From contig JAUNMW010000004.1 in the NCBI GenBank assembly GCA_030537395.1, positions 1-51,333 on the forward strand: 51,333 nt of DNA, in the 5' to 3' direction. This stretch comes from Clostridia bacterium. GTDB lineage: Bacteria; Bacillota; Clostridia; Christensenellales; Aristaeellaceae. The translations under genes and the position numbers were made by a program. The notes beneath the pieces were generated by a model that was not told the DNA's origin, did no database searches, and saw nothing but the letters and a program-made list of their open reading frames with translations. Below, in pieces: positions 27,796-37,213 of the stretch (positions are counted from its first letter, which is position 1; each line of letters starts with the position of its first letter).

Positions 27796-28977
27796 TTAAT
27801 TCACAAACAAATTCATGCCGTTGGGAGTCAGGGTATATTTGCTGTCGGGTGTTCCTTCGCCCAATTGTCCAAATTTACTGATCCCAGCGGATAAGATGGT
27901 GCCATCCTTCAGCATCGCCAGGCAGTACAGGCTTCCGCCCATAACGAACACCACGTCATGATCATAGCATTGTCCAGGCAGAACGCCTTCCGTTGAGGAA
28001 GAGCGGAATCCCTGCCCCAGCTGGCCATAGCTGTTGTTGCCCCAGGACCAGAGGGATCCATCTTCCAGAATGGCATAGGTTTGGGAAGAATAGGCGGCCA
28101 CATAGGTCACAGGCTTGGGCAGCGGTACCGGCGTGGGTACAGAAACGGTTTTCCCCTTGGTATCGTATCCCAATTGCTGCATGTCATTGTGGCCCCAAGT
28201 CCACAACGTGCCCTGAGTGTCCAGCAGAACCACGCTGGCGCCGCAGGCCTCGATCACAGCAATATCAATATCCCCCGTGTCGATTTTCTGCGGCGTCAGG
28301 ATATATGGATCATTGCCGGGCGATATGGTATGGTATTCATTGTCTCCCCAACCCCAAAGCTGTCCATCCGCATCCAGCGCCAAAGAAAACTTTCCGCCGG
28401 CCACGATCTGAACGATATTTTTCAGGGAAAGCTTTACGGGAGTCATCATTTTTTTCGTATTGCCGCAGCCCACCTGCCCCTGGCTGTTCCGGCCCCATGC
28501 GTAAACCTCGCCGTTTTCGGTCAGCGCAAGCACATGACCAAAGCCGGGAGCCAGCGTCTTAGGCGCTTCCGGGAGTTTGATTTTCACGTGAGTGGAATAG
28601 ATGCCTTCGCTTACCGTAAGAGGCAGATACGAATTGTTGCCCACGCCCCAAACTGTGCCGTCGTTCATGCACAGGAAGCTGTAATCGTTAGCCGGAATAA
28701 TATCCCGGATCTGTGAAACATCGATATTGGGATTCTTGGTTTTGAACTCCATCACCTTGAAGCTCTGGCTGTTATGGCCCTTTCCAAGCTGACCAAACTG
28801 ATTATCGCCCCAAACGCGGATCACGCCCGCCGTATCCCGCGTGTAGGCAAAGCTGCCCCCCACAGCAATGATCACGCTTTTTCCGTCTTTGCTTTCATAA
28901 ATCTGCGCCACAGCGGGAAACGCGAAGGAGCACAATATACAAAGCATCAGCACGGCGGACAGGGCTCTTTTATGCAT
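27796..28977 (-). CDS. Secreted RCC1-repeat beta-propeller protein
   Basis: 393 residues. A signal peptide ends near PAVA-QI (residue 25). At least six RCC1 repeats follow, each with a W/AWG-x-N-x-x-GQLG-type core: VWGDNQFGQLGKG, AWGRNSQGQVGCG, WGWGDNEYH, WTWGHNDMQQLG, WSWGNNSYGQLGQG and SAGISKFGQLGEG. They predict a seven-bladed propeller outside the cell, likely a binding surface. Its partner is unknown. The start overlaps the Lgt-like gene's end by 8 nt. Confidence 0.85.
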   Translation of the reverse strand: MHKRALSAVLMLCILCSFAFPAVAQIYESKDGKSVIIAVGGSFAYTRDTAGVIRVWGDNQFGQLGKGHNSQSFKVMEFKTKNPNIDVSQIRDIIPANDYSFLCMNDGTVWGVGNNSYLPLTVSEGIYSTHVKIKLPEAPKTLAPGFGHVLALTENGEVYAWGRNSQGQVGCGNTKKMMTPVKLSLKNIVQIVAGGKFSLALDADGQLWGWGDNEYHTISPGNDPYILTPQKIDTGDIDIAVIEACGASVVLLDTQGTLWTWGHNDMQQLGYDTKGKTVSVPTPVPLPKPVTYVAAYSSQTYAILEDGSLWSWGNNSYGQLGQGFRSSSTEGVLPGQCYDHDVVFVMGGSLYCLAMLKDGTILSAGISKFGQLGEGTPDSKYTLTPNGMNLFVN

Positions 28978-29962
28978 TCGCTTTTTCCTCCCTGGCCTTA
29001 TCTTCCAAAATGCCCCGGCGCACGGTCATGATCCCCATCACCAGCAGCGCGGCGATCATAGCAGCATATACGGCAAGATTGGGCCAATTGGTTTTATCCA
29101 GTGCAAATTCAGCGCCAATGCACACGCCCACCCCCAGCAGCAGAATCAAAATTTCCACCGCAATGGTTTTCCCGCTCAGACCTCTGCGTTTTCCCCGGAT
29201 CAGGAAAGCAAACAGCGTTCCCGCCATCAGCACGGCAAAGCCAATTTGGGTGACGCGGGCGAAAATGAACAGGAACAGCACGTCGTCCAGCCGCAAACTC
29301 TCCGGCATGATTTGAGTCATGCACAGCAGCGCCAGGCCGATGCCTGCCAGCGTGCCGCTCTTTTTGCATTTGTGATAAGCAAACAAAAGCGCAAGCGCGA
29401 TCAGCGCGGCCAGAACCGCTTCAATAAAACAAACAGACAGAGAATAATCGCCCATGCCGTTTTCGATGGCAAAGGGGAATTTGCTAAATTGCTCGTTGGT
29501 GATCAGGTCCCCGAAGCCCATGCCGTTCATAGGCTCGATAAACCGTTCCACCGCAAACAGGAAAAGCCCCGGCACAACCGCGCCGTCCAGCAGATCCAGC
29601 CCTTTTCCGCGGCATACCAGGCTCGACAGCCCGGCAGCCAGCAGAATGCCCAGGATCACGCCGATAACGTTGATACCGCCGATCGTCAGATCCAGAAAGG
29701 ACGAAAAGCCGATGAATTCTCCCCGGGGATCATAAAACAGGCGCACATACCGCACCCCGCAGTAAACAGCCCGGCCGCAGGCCAAGCCCAGCACAGCGGA
29801 AAGCAGCGTGAACAGAATCCCGCGTCCCGCGCCTGCATCGTTCAAGGAACAGCGGTACATCGTCCAAACGGCCGCCACCAGAGAGCTTATTACCATCAGG
29901 AACACATAGAAGGATATTTCTCCGCCCCAGGGAAGGGAAATCACGCTGCCGTATCCTACCAT
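28970..29962 (-). CDS. Divergent Lgt-like polytopic membrane protein
   Basis: 330 residues, about eight membrane helices. The order of segments follows prolipoprotein diacylglyceryl transferase: GGINVIGVILGI in place of the HGG loop, ERFIEPMNGMGFGDL in place of GRxGNFxN, and a later CFIEAVL where Lgt has LYE. The histidine of the HGG loop and the RxGNF core are missing, so normal Lgt catalysis is doubtful. Charged C-terminal tail. Middle gene of a three-gene envelope operon, 12 nt after the glycosidase. Confidence 0.68.
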   Translation of the reverse strand: MVGYGSVISLPWGGEISFYVFLMVISSLVAAVWTMYRCSLNDAGAGRGILFTLLSAVLGLACGRAVYCGVRYVRLFYDPRGEFIGFSSFLDLTIGGINVIGVILGILLAAGLSSLVCRGKGLDLLDGAVVPGLFLFAVERFIEPMNGMGFGDLITNEQFSKFPFAIENGMGDYSLSVCFIEAVLAALIALALLFAYHKCKKSGTLAGIGLALLCMTQIMPESLRLDDVLFLFIFARVTQIGFAVLMAGTLFAFLIRGKRRGLSGKTIAVEILILLLGVGVCIGAEFALDKTNWPNLAVYAAMIAALLVMGIMTVRRGILEDKAREEKANA

Positions 29963-29974
29963 CTTTTTTCACCC

Positions 29975-30943
29975 TTATCTTACTAAAGTAGCAAAGTAAA
30001 TGATATCGCTCAGGAATCGTTCGATTTCCGGACAATTGACCTTCGCATAGCCAAGCTGACCTGTTTTGGCATTCATGGTTCTAAAATTTAAGGTTGCGCT
30101 GTTGCCGCCGTCCAGGTTAAAGGCCAGAAGGCAACCGTTTTCGTTCAGCTTTTTACCGGAAAGCTCGCACACAGCGGCAAATTCTGGAATGGTCATGCCC
30201 TTATTGCCGGAGGTCTGGGGCCCGTTGCAGGTGATGATCATATATTCCAGAGGGCCAAGCTGCGCGATGGCGGAACGCTGGGTGGAATTCTGCGCCCCCA
30301 CAGAACCGTTTTGATAGTTTTCCGGAATTACGCTCGCGCCATTTTCAGCCAGAACGGGGCCGAAACAAAACACATTGTACATTTCGCTTTCATGCGCATC
30401 CAAATAATCATTATATTGGGCTCGGGTGCATTTGGGCAGCGCGGTCAGATCGCCGTTTTTATCGATCACCAGCAAATCCATGGTGCCGTCGGCGGCGTTT
30501 CTTACCTGCTGGCTTTGCCGCATCACCACCTGACACTTATCCGTTTTTGTAAAATAATCCCCGTTGATCGATATAACGGCGTTGGCCGCATTGGCAATAT
30601 AACGGCCTCTGGCTGTCAGCTCCGCCGTGTAACGGAAATTGACTTTGCTCAGGCTGATTCCTTTTTCGGCCAGCGTGGCAGGCGCGGTACGCAATTGAGA
30701 AGGATGGCTGATTTTGATATGGGCATAAATATAATCCGTGTCAGCATACCGATCCTGATAAATCTTCACATGGATGGATTCATCCTGATACTCCGTATCG
30801 GAAAGATAAGCGGAATCCTTGGGCGCGGGGCCGGGCTCATAAGAATCCATTGGCAAAGGAATAAAATCTTCCGCGGCGGCAGATACAAAAATCCCCAGCA
30901 GAAGCGCCAGGATCAAGACGGCCAAGCGTCTTAAAACAGCCAT
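29975..30943 (-). CDS. Phosphodiester glycosidase family protein (NAGPA-like), exported
   Basis: 322 residues with an N-terminal signal sequence (MAVLRRLAVLILALLLGIF..., AAA-ED). Family marks: AVISINGDYF, VFCFGPVLAENG, and the C-terminal FNLDGGNSATLNF. NAGPA-domain proteins remove sugar from phosphodiesters; bacterial members may act on wall polymers. GGAGAA lies about 9 nt before ATG 30943. First gene of the operon. Confidence 0.85.
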   Translation of the reverse strand: MAVLRRLAVLILALLLGIFVSAAAEDFIPLPMDSYEPGPAPKDSAYLSDTEYQDESIHVKIYQDRYADTDYIYAHIKISHPSQLRTAPATLAEKGISLSKVNFRYTAELTARGRYIANAANAVISINGDYFTKTDKCQVVMRQSQQVRNAADGTMDLLVIDKNGDLTALPKCTRAQYNDYLDAHESEMYNVFCFGPVLAENGASVIPENYQNGSVGAQNSTQRSAIAQLGPLEYMIITCNGPQTSGNKGMTIPEFAAVCELSGKKLNENGCLLAFNLDGGNSATLNFRTMNAKTGQLGYAKVNCPEIERFLSDIIYFATLVR

Positions 30944-30978
30944 GTCATCAGTTCTCCTTTTTCATGCGATACACGGTA

Positions 30979-31007
30979 AGAATATCATATTCATTTTGAA
31001 AAATCAA
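30979..31007 (-). promoter_or_regulatory. Promoter of the envelope operon
   Basis: Minus strand: TTGATT (31002-31007), 17-nt spacer, TATTCT (30979-30984). The divergent kinase-like gene has a TATAAT at 31121-31126 with only a weak -35 (TTTTCT). Confidence 0.58.
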
Positions 31008-31168
31008 GGATTTCGCACGGCCGCGGAAAGAATACATTATATTGAAACAGGAATGAAACAAATGAAGATGAATTGTCAAAGAAACGCTGAAATCGTTCTT
31101 TTCTGTTTGATGTTTTTGTTGTATAATGAAACGGAAACAAACTTTGCGGAAGGAGGCGGAAGCTTTGT

Positions 31169-32029
31169 ATGGCAGAGAATGAGAATGAATCAATCACCTG
31201 TTTCATCGACGGTATTCCCTATCAGGTTCGCAAAGAGCCGGATCTTTCGTGGCTCCATGTCTACGGCCGCGTGTTTTCCGTGCTGGATCAGCAGTTTTCC
31301 GGCAATCTGTGTTTCGGCGTCGAAGGGCCCTATGGTCGGCTGTTTATCAAATACGCCGGCGCGCAAACAATCAATTATCGCGGCAAAACCACCGACGCTG
31401 TCTATTTGCTGCAAAACGCCATGTCCTTATATGATATAAAGCATCCCGCTTTGATTCCGCTCCTGGCCCACGGGCAGGCAGGAGACGGCTACGCGGCTGT
31501 ATTCGCCTGGCGGGACGCTTCTCCGCTTCGTGGTCAGCCCTATGACCCGGCGGTACGGGATGCTCTGCGTCGGCTGGCCCTCCCCCGTTCTCTGAAAATG
31601 CTGGACATGGTATTTGATCTCCATGCAGAATTAGCCCTGAAAGGAATTGTCGCTGTGGATTTCTATGACGGCAATGTGCTGATCGATTTTGCCAGGGACG
31701 AAGCCTTGATCTGCGATATTGATCTATATCGAAGCAAACCCGCATTTAATGACCGAGGGCGGATGTGGGGCTCCTCCCGGTTCATGTCGCCGGAGGAATA
31801 CCAGCTGAGCGCCGTGCTGGATGAATCCACCACTGTGTATAATATGGCCGCGCTGGCTTTTGAATTCTACGGAAGCAATGAGGACAGAGACCGGAAAAAC
31901 TGGATCGCGCCGTATCCATTGTGGGAAGTAGCGCATAAATCCACTCAGGAAAGCAAAGCGGACCGTTATCCTTCCATGCGGGCGTTTTTAGAAGCCTGGC
32001 GGGAAGCGGTGGGCCGCTGCCGCCTGTAA
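31169..32029 (+). CDS. Protein kinase-like protein
   Basis: 286 residues, cytoplasmic. Weak but ordered kinase features: Lys in RLFIKYAG, Asp and Asn of the catalytic loop in VAVDFYDGNVLIDF, a DID in place of DFG (ICDIDLY), and MSPEE in place of APE. The glycine loop is poor (CFGVEGPYG). Thus ATP and Mg binding residues are kept while the usual HRD is altered. Substrate unknown. AAGGAGG lies upstream of ATG 31169. It heads an operon with the channel gene and rqcH. Confidence 0.75.
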   Translation: MAENENESITCFIDGIPYQVRKEPDLSWLHVYGRVFSVLDQQFSGNLCFGVEGPYGRLFIKYAGAQTINYRGKTTDAVYLLQNAMSLYDIKHPALIPLLAHGQAGDGYAAVFAWRDASPLRGQPYDPAVRDALRRLALPRSLKMLDMVFDLHAELALKGIVAVDFYDGNVLIDFARDEALICDIDLYRSKPAFNDRGRMWGSSRFMSPEEYQLSAVLDESTTVYNMAALAFEFYGSNEDRDRKNWIAPYPLWEVAHKSTQESKADRYPSMRAFLEAWREAVGRCRL

Positions 32030-32056
32030 ATTGATTGGATCAAAGGAGAAAATGCT

Positions 32057-32878
32057 ATGCTGTCATCCAAGGAAATTACGCAAAAATGGGAAGGGATCGC
32101 CAAAGGAAAATCCGAATTGTCCATTTGGAGGTGCCTGCTGTTGGGCATTCTCGCAGGAATGTTCATTGCATTTGGCGCGCTGGGCTGCACCATTGTTCAG
32201 TCATCCGTCAGCGGAGGATTGGGAAAGCTACTGGGCGCCAGCGTATTCCCCGCGGGGCTGATCCTGGTAGTCATGGCCGGGGCTGAACTGTTTACCGGCA
32301 ACTGCCTGATGGCCGGGCCCTTATCCAATAGGAAAATCAAAGCTTCCGGCATTTTGCTCAACTGGCTGTTTGTGTATCTGGGCAACATGGCGGGGGCCTA
32401 TCTCCTGGCATGGATCGTTTGCGCCAGCGGTTTCTTATGGAATGAAGATCTGCTGCGCTCCGCCGCGTCAATCGCCCTGAACAAATGCACGCTTCCCTTT
32501 GACGCCGCGCTGCTGCGGGGCATCGGCTGCAACATCCTGGTCTGCGGAGCCGTATGGATGGCCACCGGCGCTCAGGACGCAGGCGGAAAAGCCGTGTGCT
32601 GCTTCTTCCCGGTCATGCTGTTCGTGCTCTGCGGGTTTGAACACTCTGTTGCCAATATGTACTACATTCCGCTGGGACTCAGGATCAGCAGAACCTGGGG
32701 AAGCTCATTTCCGGCTCATCGTTATGCTTTGATCGATCTTCCGGAAGGATTTATGGAAAAAGTGACCTGGGGGAATTACCTGCTGCATAATCTGCTGCCC
32801 GTCACCCTGGGCAATATCATCGGCGGCGCGGGGCTTTCCATCATCTATGCCAAAGTGTATCAATCTGAAAACAAATAA
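32057..32878 (+). CDS. Formate/nitrite transporter family channel
   Basis: 273 residues, six helices. The FNT marks are ELFTGNCLM, GFEHSVANMYYIP with the central His, and VTLGNIIGGAG. It moves small monovalent anions such as formate, nitrite or hydrosulphide; which one cannot be told. AAAGGAG lies 8-9 nt upstream of ATG 32057. Formate export would suit a mixed-acid fermenter. Confidence 0.92.
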   Translation: MLSSKEITQKWEGIAKGKSELSIWRCLLLGILAGMFIAFGALGCTIVQSSVSGGLGKLLGASVFPAGLILVVMAGAELFTGNCLMAGPLSNRKIKASGILLNWLFVYLGNMAGAYLLAWIVCASGFLWNEDLLRSAASIALNKCTLPFDAALLRGIGCNILVCGAVWMATGAQDAGGKAVCCFFPVMLFVLCGFEHSVANMYYIPLGLRISRTWGSSFPAHRYALIDLPEGFMEKVTWGNYLLHNLLPVTLGNIIGGAGLSIIYAKVYQSENK

Positions 32879-32892
32879 GGAGATTTTCTGTT

Positions 32893-34632
32893 ATGCCAAT
32901 GGACGGCCTGACGCTGGGCTTTATGGCCCGGGAATTGCAGGAAACGCTGCGGGATGGACGCATCGAAAAGGTGACCCAACCCGAAAAGGATATGCTGGTG
33001 CTGCTCATCCGGGCCCAGGGAAAAAACCATAAATTACTCTTATCAGCCGCCCCCTCTTTTGCCCGGGCGCACATTACGGAAGCTTCCTATCAGAATCCCA
33101 TCGACGCGCCTATGTTTTGTATGCTCATGCGGAAGCATCTTCAAGCGGGTCATATTACCGCTTTGGAGCAGCTGGGCGGGGACCGGGTGTTGAAGATCAC
33201 CATTGAAAACAAGGATGAATTGGGCGATACCGCTCCACGGGAACTGTATTTGGAGCTGATGGGCCGTCACAGCAACTTGACGCTGGTGAAGGATGGCCGC
33301 ATCATCGACGCCATCCGACACGTATCCGGAGATATGAGCCGGGTGCGTCAAGCTTTGCCGGGACTTCCCTTCGTTCCGCCCCCCGCCCAGGATAAGATTG
33401 ATCCGGCGGAATTAACGGAAGAAAAGCTCGCTGAAAAATTATCCGTATTGTCCGGCCCCCTGGATAAAGCTTTAGCCGCGTCCATTCGGGGCCTTTCCCC
33501 CGCTGCCGCCCGGGAAATCGCGTTCCGCGTCACTGGGCTGCACAGAACAGAGCTTTCCGATTTGAAAATCGAAGAGCTATGCAAAGTGGTATGCGCGTTT
33601 TTTCATCGGCTGTCAGAAATCGCCCAGCCTACCGCACAAATGGGACCGGATGGACTGATGGCGGACGTGCTGCCTTTCCCCTATCTGAGTCTGGAAACCT
33701 CCCTCCAAAAGCCATATTCATCTCTATCCGCCGCTTTGGATGCCTTCTATTTCGGCAGGGATCGGCGGGACCGGATGAATCAAAAGAGCTTATCGCTGAA
33801 GCGCCTCATTAAAACGCATCTGGAGCGGGATGAAAAAAAGCTGGCCCTGCAGGAAGAAGAATTGACCGCCAGCGCCAAAATGGAGGAGTACCGTATCGCA
33901 GGCGAGCTGCTCACTGCCCAAGGATATCTGGTTCCCCGCGGCGCGGAGACCGTGCAGCTTCCCAATTTCTATGACCCCCAGGGCGGCATGATCGAAATCG
34001 CATTGGACGTGGCGCTGAATCCTGCACAAAACGCGCAAAAGTATTTCAAACGCTACCGCAAAGCCCGTGTGGCCCAGGATTTAGCCAAAGAGCAAAAGGA
34101 AAAAACGCTCAAGGAAATTGAATTGCTGGAGCAGGCGCTTTTTGATCTGGAAGAAAGCGAAACGGAACAGGATATGGCCGACGTGCGTAAAGCGCTGGAG
34201 GATGGCGGCATCCTGAAGCCCGCTCCTGCGAGCAAGGGCGGCAAGAAAAAACCAAAGCAGCCGGAAAGCGCTCCCATGCGCTTTGAAGCACCCGACGGCA
34301 CGGAAATCATCGTAGGGAAAAACTCCGCACAGAACGATCGGGTCACCGGCTCCGCCAAGGGCAGCGATACCTGGCTGCACGCCAAGGATATGCCGGGGTC
34401 CCATGTGATCATCAAAGCCGAACAGCCCTCCCAGGGAGCTCTTGCTGCCGCTCTGCGGCTGGCCGCCTGGTATTCCAAAGGAAAGGGAATGGCTGTTCCT
34501 GTGGATTATACGCTTCGCAAATACGTGAAAAAACCCGGAGGATCCCCTGCGGGCTTCGTGATCTATACCAATCAGAAAACCGTGATGGTTTCCGTAACCG
34601 AAGGCGAAATTGCCGCTTTTAAACGTTTATAA
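32893..34632 (+). CDS. rqcH: RqcH, ribosome quality control NFACT protein
   Basis: 579 residues. The NFACT-N domain begins MDGLTLGFMARELQETL; the Asp-Arg pair needed for tRNA-Ala recruitment is in GGDRVLKI. A central coiled coil lies near 300-440, and the NFACT-R end reads SDTWLHAKDMPGSHVII. RqcH adds alanine tails to stalled chains on 50S subunits. Often annotated as fibronectin-binding protein. AAGGAG upstream; 14 nt after the channel gene. Confidence 0.94.
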   Translation: MPMDGLTLGFMARELQETLRDGRIEKVTQPEKDMLVLLIRAQGKNHKLLLSAAPSFARAHITEASYQNPIDAPMFCMLMRKHLQAGHITALEQLGGDRVLKITIENKDELGDTAPRELYLELMGRHSNLTLVKDGRIIDAIRHVSGDMSRVRQALPGLPFVPPPAQDKIDPAELTEEKLAEKLSVLSGPLDKALAASIRGLSPAAAREIAFRVTGLHRTELSDLKIEELCKVVCAFFHRLSEIAQPTAQMGPDGLMADVLPFPYLSLETSLQKPYSSLSAALDAFYFGRDRRDRMNQKSLSLKRLIKTHLERDEKKLALQEEELTASAKMEEYRIAGELLTAQGYLVPRGAETVQLPNFYDPQGGMIEIALDVALNPAQNAQKYFKRYRKARVAQDLAKEQKEKTLKEIELLEQALFDLEESETEQDMADVRKALEDGGILKPAPASKGGKKKPKQPESAPMRFEAPDGTEIIVGKNSAQNDRVTGSAKGSDTWLHAKDMPGSHVIIKAEQPSQGALAAALRLAAWYSKGKGMAVPVDYTLRKYVKKPGGSPAGFVIYTNQKTVMVSVTEGEIAAFKRL

Positions 34633-34647
34633 AGGGAGTGCCGTGCC

Positions 34648-35181
34648 TTGTTTCAGATTGAAGCCACCCGTTATTGGTGGATCCGGGATGATGGGAGGGA
34701 CGATCCCACCGACCAATGCCTGCATGGGCATGTGAGGGCTGTCATTGGAGATGAAGTGCTGGAAGATGACTGTACGGTCAGTTCCACCTGTTTGCTCTTG
34801 CTGCGAACTCTGACAGAAGATCACATCGAATTGAATATAAATGGAAATCAAATGCTTCCCAATCACGGCTTCTATATGTACGCCTGTGACAGTACCTTGC
34901 AAAGCGTTCAGTTGGACGGCGATCCTTATGGCACCGATTGGGTTGTGCGTCATGATGGAAATATCATCGAACTTGAAACGATGACGGGTACAATTGAACG
35001 GGTTCCTTTTCAAGCTTATCAGGATCAGGTGCTGAAATTCGTGGATCGAGTGGAAGCTTATTACCGGGCCAGCCTCCCGAAAGAAACGCCCAAGGAAGAA
35101 TATATTCGGGATGGATTCACCGCATTCTGGAATGAATGGCACAGACGTCGTGAAAATGAAAATCGGCGGAGTTCCCTGTAA
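34648..35181 (+). CDS. Hypothetical protein
   Basis: 177 residues, start TTG 34648 with GGGAG 9 nt upstream. Cytoplasmic, mixed alpha/beta, with a charged C-terminal helix (NEWHRRRENENRR). No motif I recognise. Its 15-nt distance from rqcH suggests the same transcript. Its 3' end runs into a hairpin shared with the opposite gene. Confidence 0.8.
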   Translation: MFQIEATRYWWIRDDGRDDPTDQCLHGHVRAVIGDEVLEDDCTVSSTCLLLLRTLTEDHIELNINGNQMLPNHGFYMYACDSTLQSVQLDGDPYGTDWVVRHDGNIIELETMTGTIERVPFQAYQDQVLKFVDRVEAYYRASLPKETPKEEYIRDGFTAFWNEWHRRRENENRRSSL

Positions 35182-35210
35182 AGGAGGGAAAAACCGCCGG
35201 TTCATTTTTG
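35164..35210. terminator. Possible bidirectional terminator
   Basis: CGGCGG (35164-35169) and CCGCCG (35194-35199), with inner GTTCCC/GGGAA pairing, lie between converging genes; T-rich stretches follow on both strands but are interrupted. Confidence 0.5.
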
Positions 35211-35216
35211 TTCCGC

Positions 35217-37034
35217 TTATTCTTTCTTGCTTTGGATATAGCTGTACCGGGCATTCAGCCAGGGGGTTCCGTTATAGACACCGTAGGCATCCCCGAAAAT
35301 CCGGTATACCGAACCCACTTCCCAGATATCATAGGTGTTGTTGGTCAGGGTTATGGAACGGGGCGTGCTGCCGCTCAATTCCAAAACAGCGATCTGCGGA
35401 TTATTGGCTATAATGCTTGTGATGGTACCGTCACACTGATAGATTTGCGTGTTGGCGATGCGCGTGTTTGAATTGTTCAAATAATCCGTGTATTGATCCT
35501 TCATGCTCCAGGCTTTTCGGGTGTAAATATCAGCCACGGGCACATAATAAACCTGATGCTCCACTACGCTGGTTTTGTAGCCTGGCGCGGAGGCGGTGAT
35601 GACGATGGTATTATAGCCGATTTTATCGAAAACCGCCTGAAAGGAAAAAGTACCGTTCAAGGCAAGCTGGGTGGTATCCAGATTCACATGCGGTGTTTCC
35701 ACCGTAATTTCGGCCCAGGTAAGGGTCGTGCCGCTGATGGTCATATAGGGCTCGTACATTTCCCCCGTCACTGGATCCTGTACGCGGCTGGGCGTATAGC
35801 GGGTGCCGATATCCGCCGCCAAATCCAGCTGAATCTGCTGAGGCTCCCGGTATATGATCACCGTTTCCGTTTTTTCGCGGCAGTACTGCGCCCGCGTGGT
35901 GATTTCAAAGACATTGTCGCCGATGGGGAAAACCAGCGCGTTATACGTAATCAGTCCGTCGGTGCTGTTAACAAGGTCGGAATAATCTTCGCCGTTAATG
36001 GTAACGACGCTGTTTCTGGCTACGCGAAATTGAATTTCATACAGCTTGCGGTAGGTTTGGGACCTGGCGGAAGAGGGGCTGACCAGCTCCAGCGTGGATT
36101 CGGGCACATCCACCTGGAAGGTGATTTGCTGCATCTGCTTCTGTTCCCCAGCAATGGTGCGCAGATAGGGGCTGATGGTTGCGGTCACCGTTTCTTCGGT
36201 AATGTTTTCCAATGTTTCATACCATTTATAGTCTGCCACTTCTATCGTTGCGTAGCCGCCCACCACGGGGTAGGGAGTTTTCAGTTCGGTGATCCAGTAA
36301 ATCTGTCCCTCCTCCCCGGGAATACGGATGATATGGGCAGGCATTTCATTTAGGATGGAAGGCGTGATAATGGTTTGCTCCTGCAGAGATTCCGCGTGCC
36401 TGCGGTCCATATAGGGCTTATATACCCGGTCATAGCCAACCAGCAGTAAGGCGGCTGCGGCCAGCATGATCGCGGCAAGCTTGCCGAACCTGCGCAGAAA
36501 ACTGTGACGGTAGGGACGCATCCGCCTTTCCCCGCGTTTGCTGCGGTACCCTTCGCTCACTTGCATTCCGGGTTCCGGAACAGCCGTTTCGTCATATCCG
36601 ATTACCCGCTGGGAGACAACCGGTATGGCATCGGGCCTTACGTTTCCTTCCACCTCCATGCCGTTTTGCGTGTAGGAAGTGCTCTGGGGCATGGGAAAGG
36701 TTTTTCTGCCGGTCATGGTCTGGGCTGTACGGAAGGAGGGTGCAAAGCCCTGTACAGCGCTGTTTTCTCTCAGCCGCCGCTGCTCCGCTTCGCCGCGCTT
36801 TTTACGCTGGAGCAAATCCTCCATTTCCCGAGCCAGCTGATCCCTGGAATCCTCAGAGGAGGTGGCTTTTCCTTCTTCATTGATTTGAATATATATTTTG
36901 GAAGCGCCGCCCTTAGGCATTTCAGGGCGCGCAGCTTTGGTTTCTTCTTCTCCGCCTTTGGGCAGCTCTGCGCCGCATTGGAAGCAGCGGGGAAAAGATG
37001 CGCGGTTCCAATGACCGCAGTTCGGGCATTTCAT
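35217..37034 (-). CDS. Zinc-ribbon, single-pass membrane protein with Ig-like outer part
   Basis: 605 residues. An N-terminal zinc ribbon (CPNCGHWNRASFPRCFQCG), then a low-complexity charged linker, then one membrane helix near 185-205 (LAAIMLAAAALLLVGY). The rest is beta-rich, with segments that look like Ig-type or cadherin-like domains (LALNGTFSFQAVFDKIGYNT). With the ribbon inside, the C-terminal 400 residues would be outside. No enzymatic motif seen. AAGGAG lies upstream of ATG 37034. Stands alone. Confidence 0.78.
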   Translation of the reverse strand: MKCPNCGHWNRASFPRCFQCGAELPKGGEEETKAARPEMPKGGASKIYIQINEEGKATSSEDSRDQLAREMEDLLQRKKRGEAEQRRLRENSAVQGFAPSFRTAQTMTGRKTFPMPQSTSYTQNGMEVEGNVRPDAIPVVSQRVIGYDETAVPEPGMQVSEGYRSKRGERRMRPYRHSFLRRFGKLAAIMLAAAALLLVGYDRVYKPYMDRRHAESLQEQTIITPSILNEMPAHIIRIPGEEGQIYWITELKTPYPVVGGYATIEVADYKWYETLENITEETVTATISPYLRTIAGEQKQMQQITFQVDVPESTLELVSPSSARSQTYRKLYEIQFRVARNSVVTINGEDYSDLVNSTDGLITYNALVFPIGDNVFEITTRAQYCREKTETVIIYREPQQIQLDLAADIGTRYTPSRVQDPVTGEMYEPYMTISGTTLTWAEITVETPHVNLDTTQLALNGTFSFQAVFDKIGYNTIVITASAPGYKTSVVEHQVYYVPVADIYTRKAWSMKDQYTDYLNNSNTRIANTQIYQCDGTITSIIANNPQIAVLELSGSTPRSITLTNNTYDIWEVGSVYRIFGDAYGVYNGTPWLNARYSYIQSKKE

Positions 37035-37137
37035 GCAAGCTCCTTCTGAAGGCGTCAGCCATCAAATGACATAATTCTTTTATTATTTCGCAATGAAAAG
37101 GTAAAATTCCTGCTCCAATCTGGATTTTTACAAAGCA

Positions 37138-37166
37138 TTTACATTTTTTTATGTTTTTGCTATAAT
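37138..37166 (+). promoter_or_regulatory. Promoter of tautomerase/SDR genes
   Basis: TTTACA (37138-37143), 17-nt spacer, TATAAT (37161-37166). Confidence 0.7.
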
Positions 37167-37213
37167 AGTATGGTCATGAAGCGGTCAGGCCGCTGCGAGA
37201 GGAGGTTATTCTT

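Noticed and set aside
30948..31193. 81- and 71-codon frames in the divergent promoter region on the minus strand
   Set aside because: AT-rich frames across promoter sequence with no Shine-Dalgarno and no recognisable motif.
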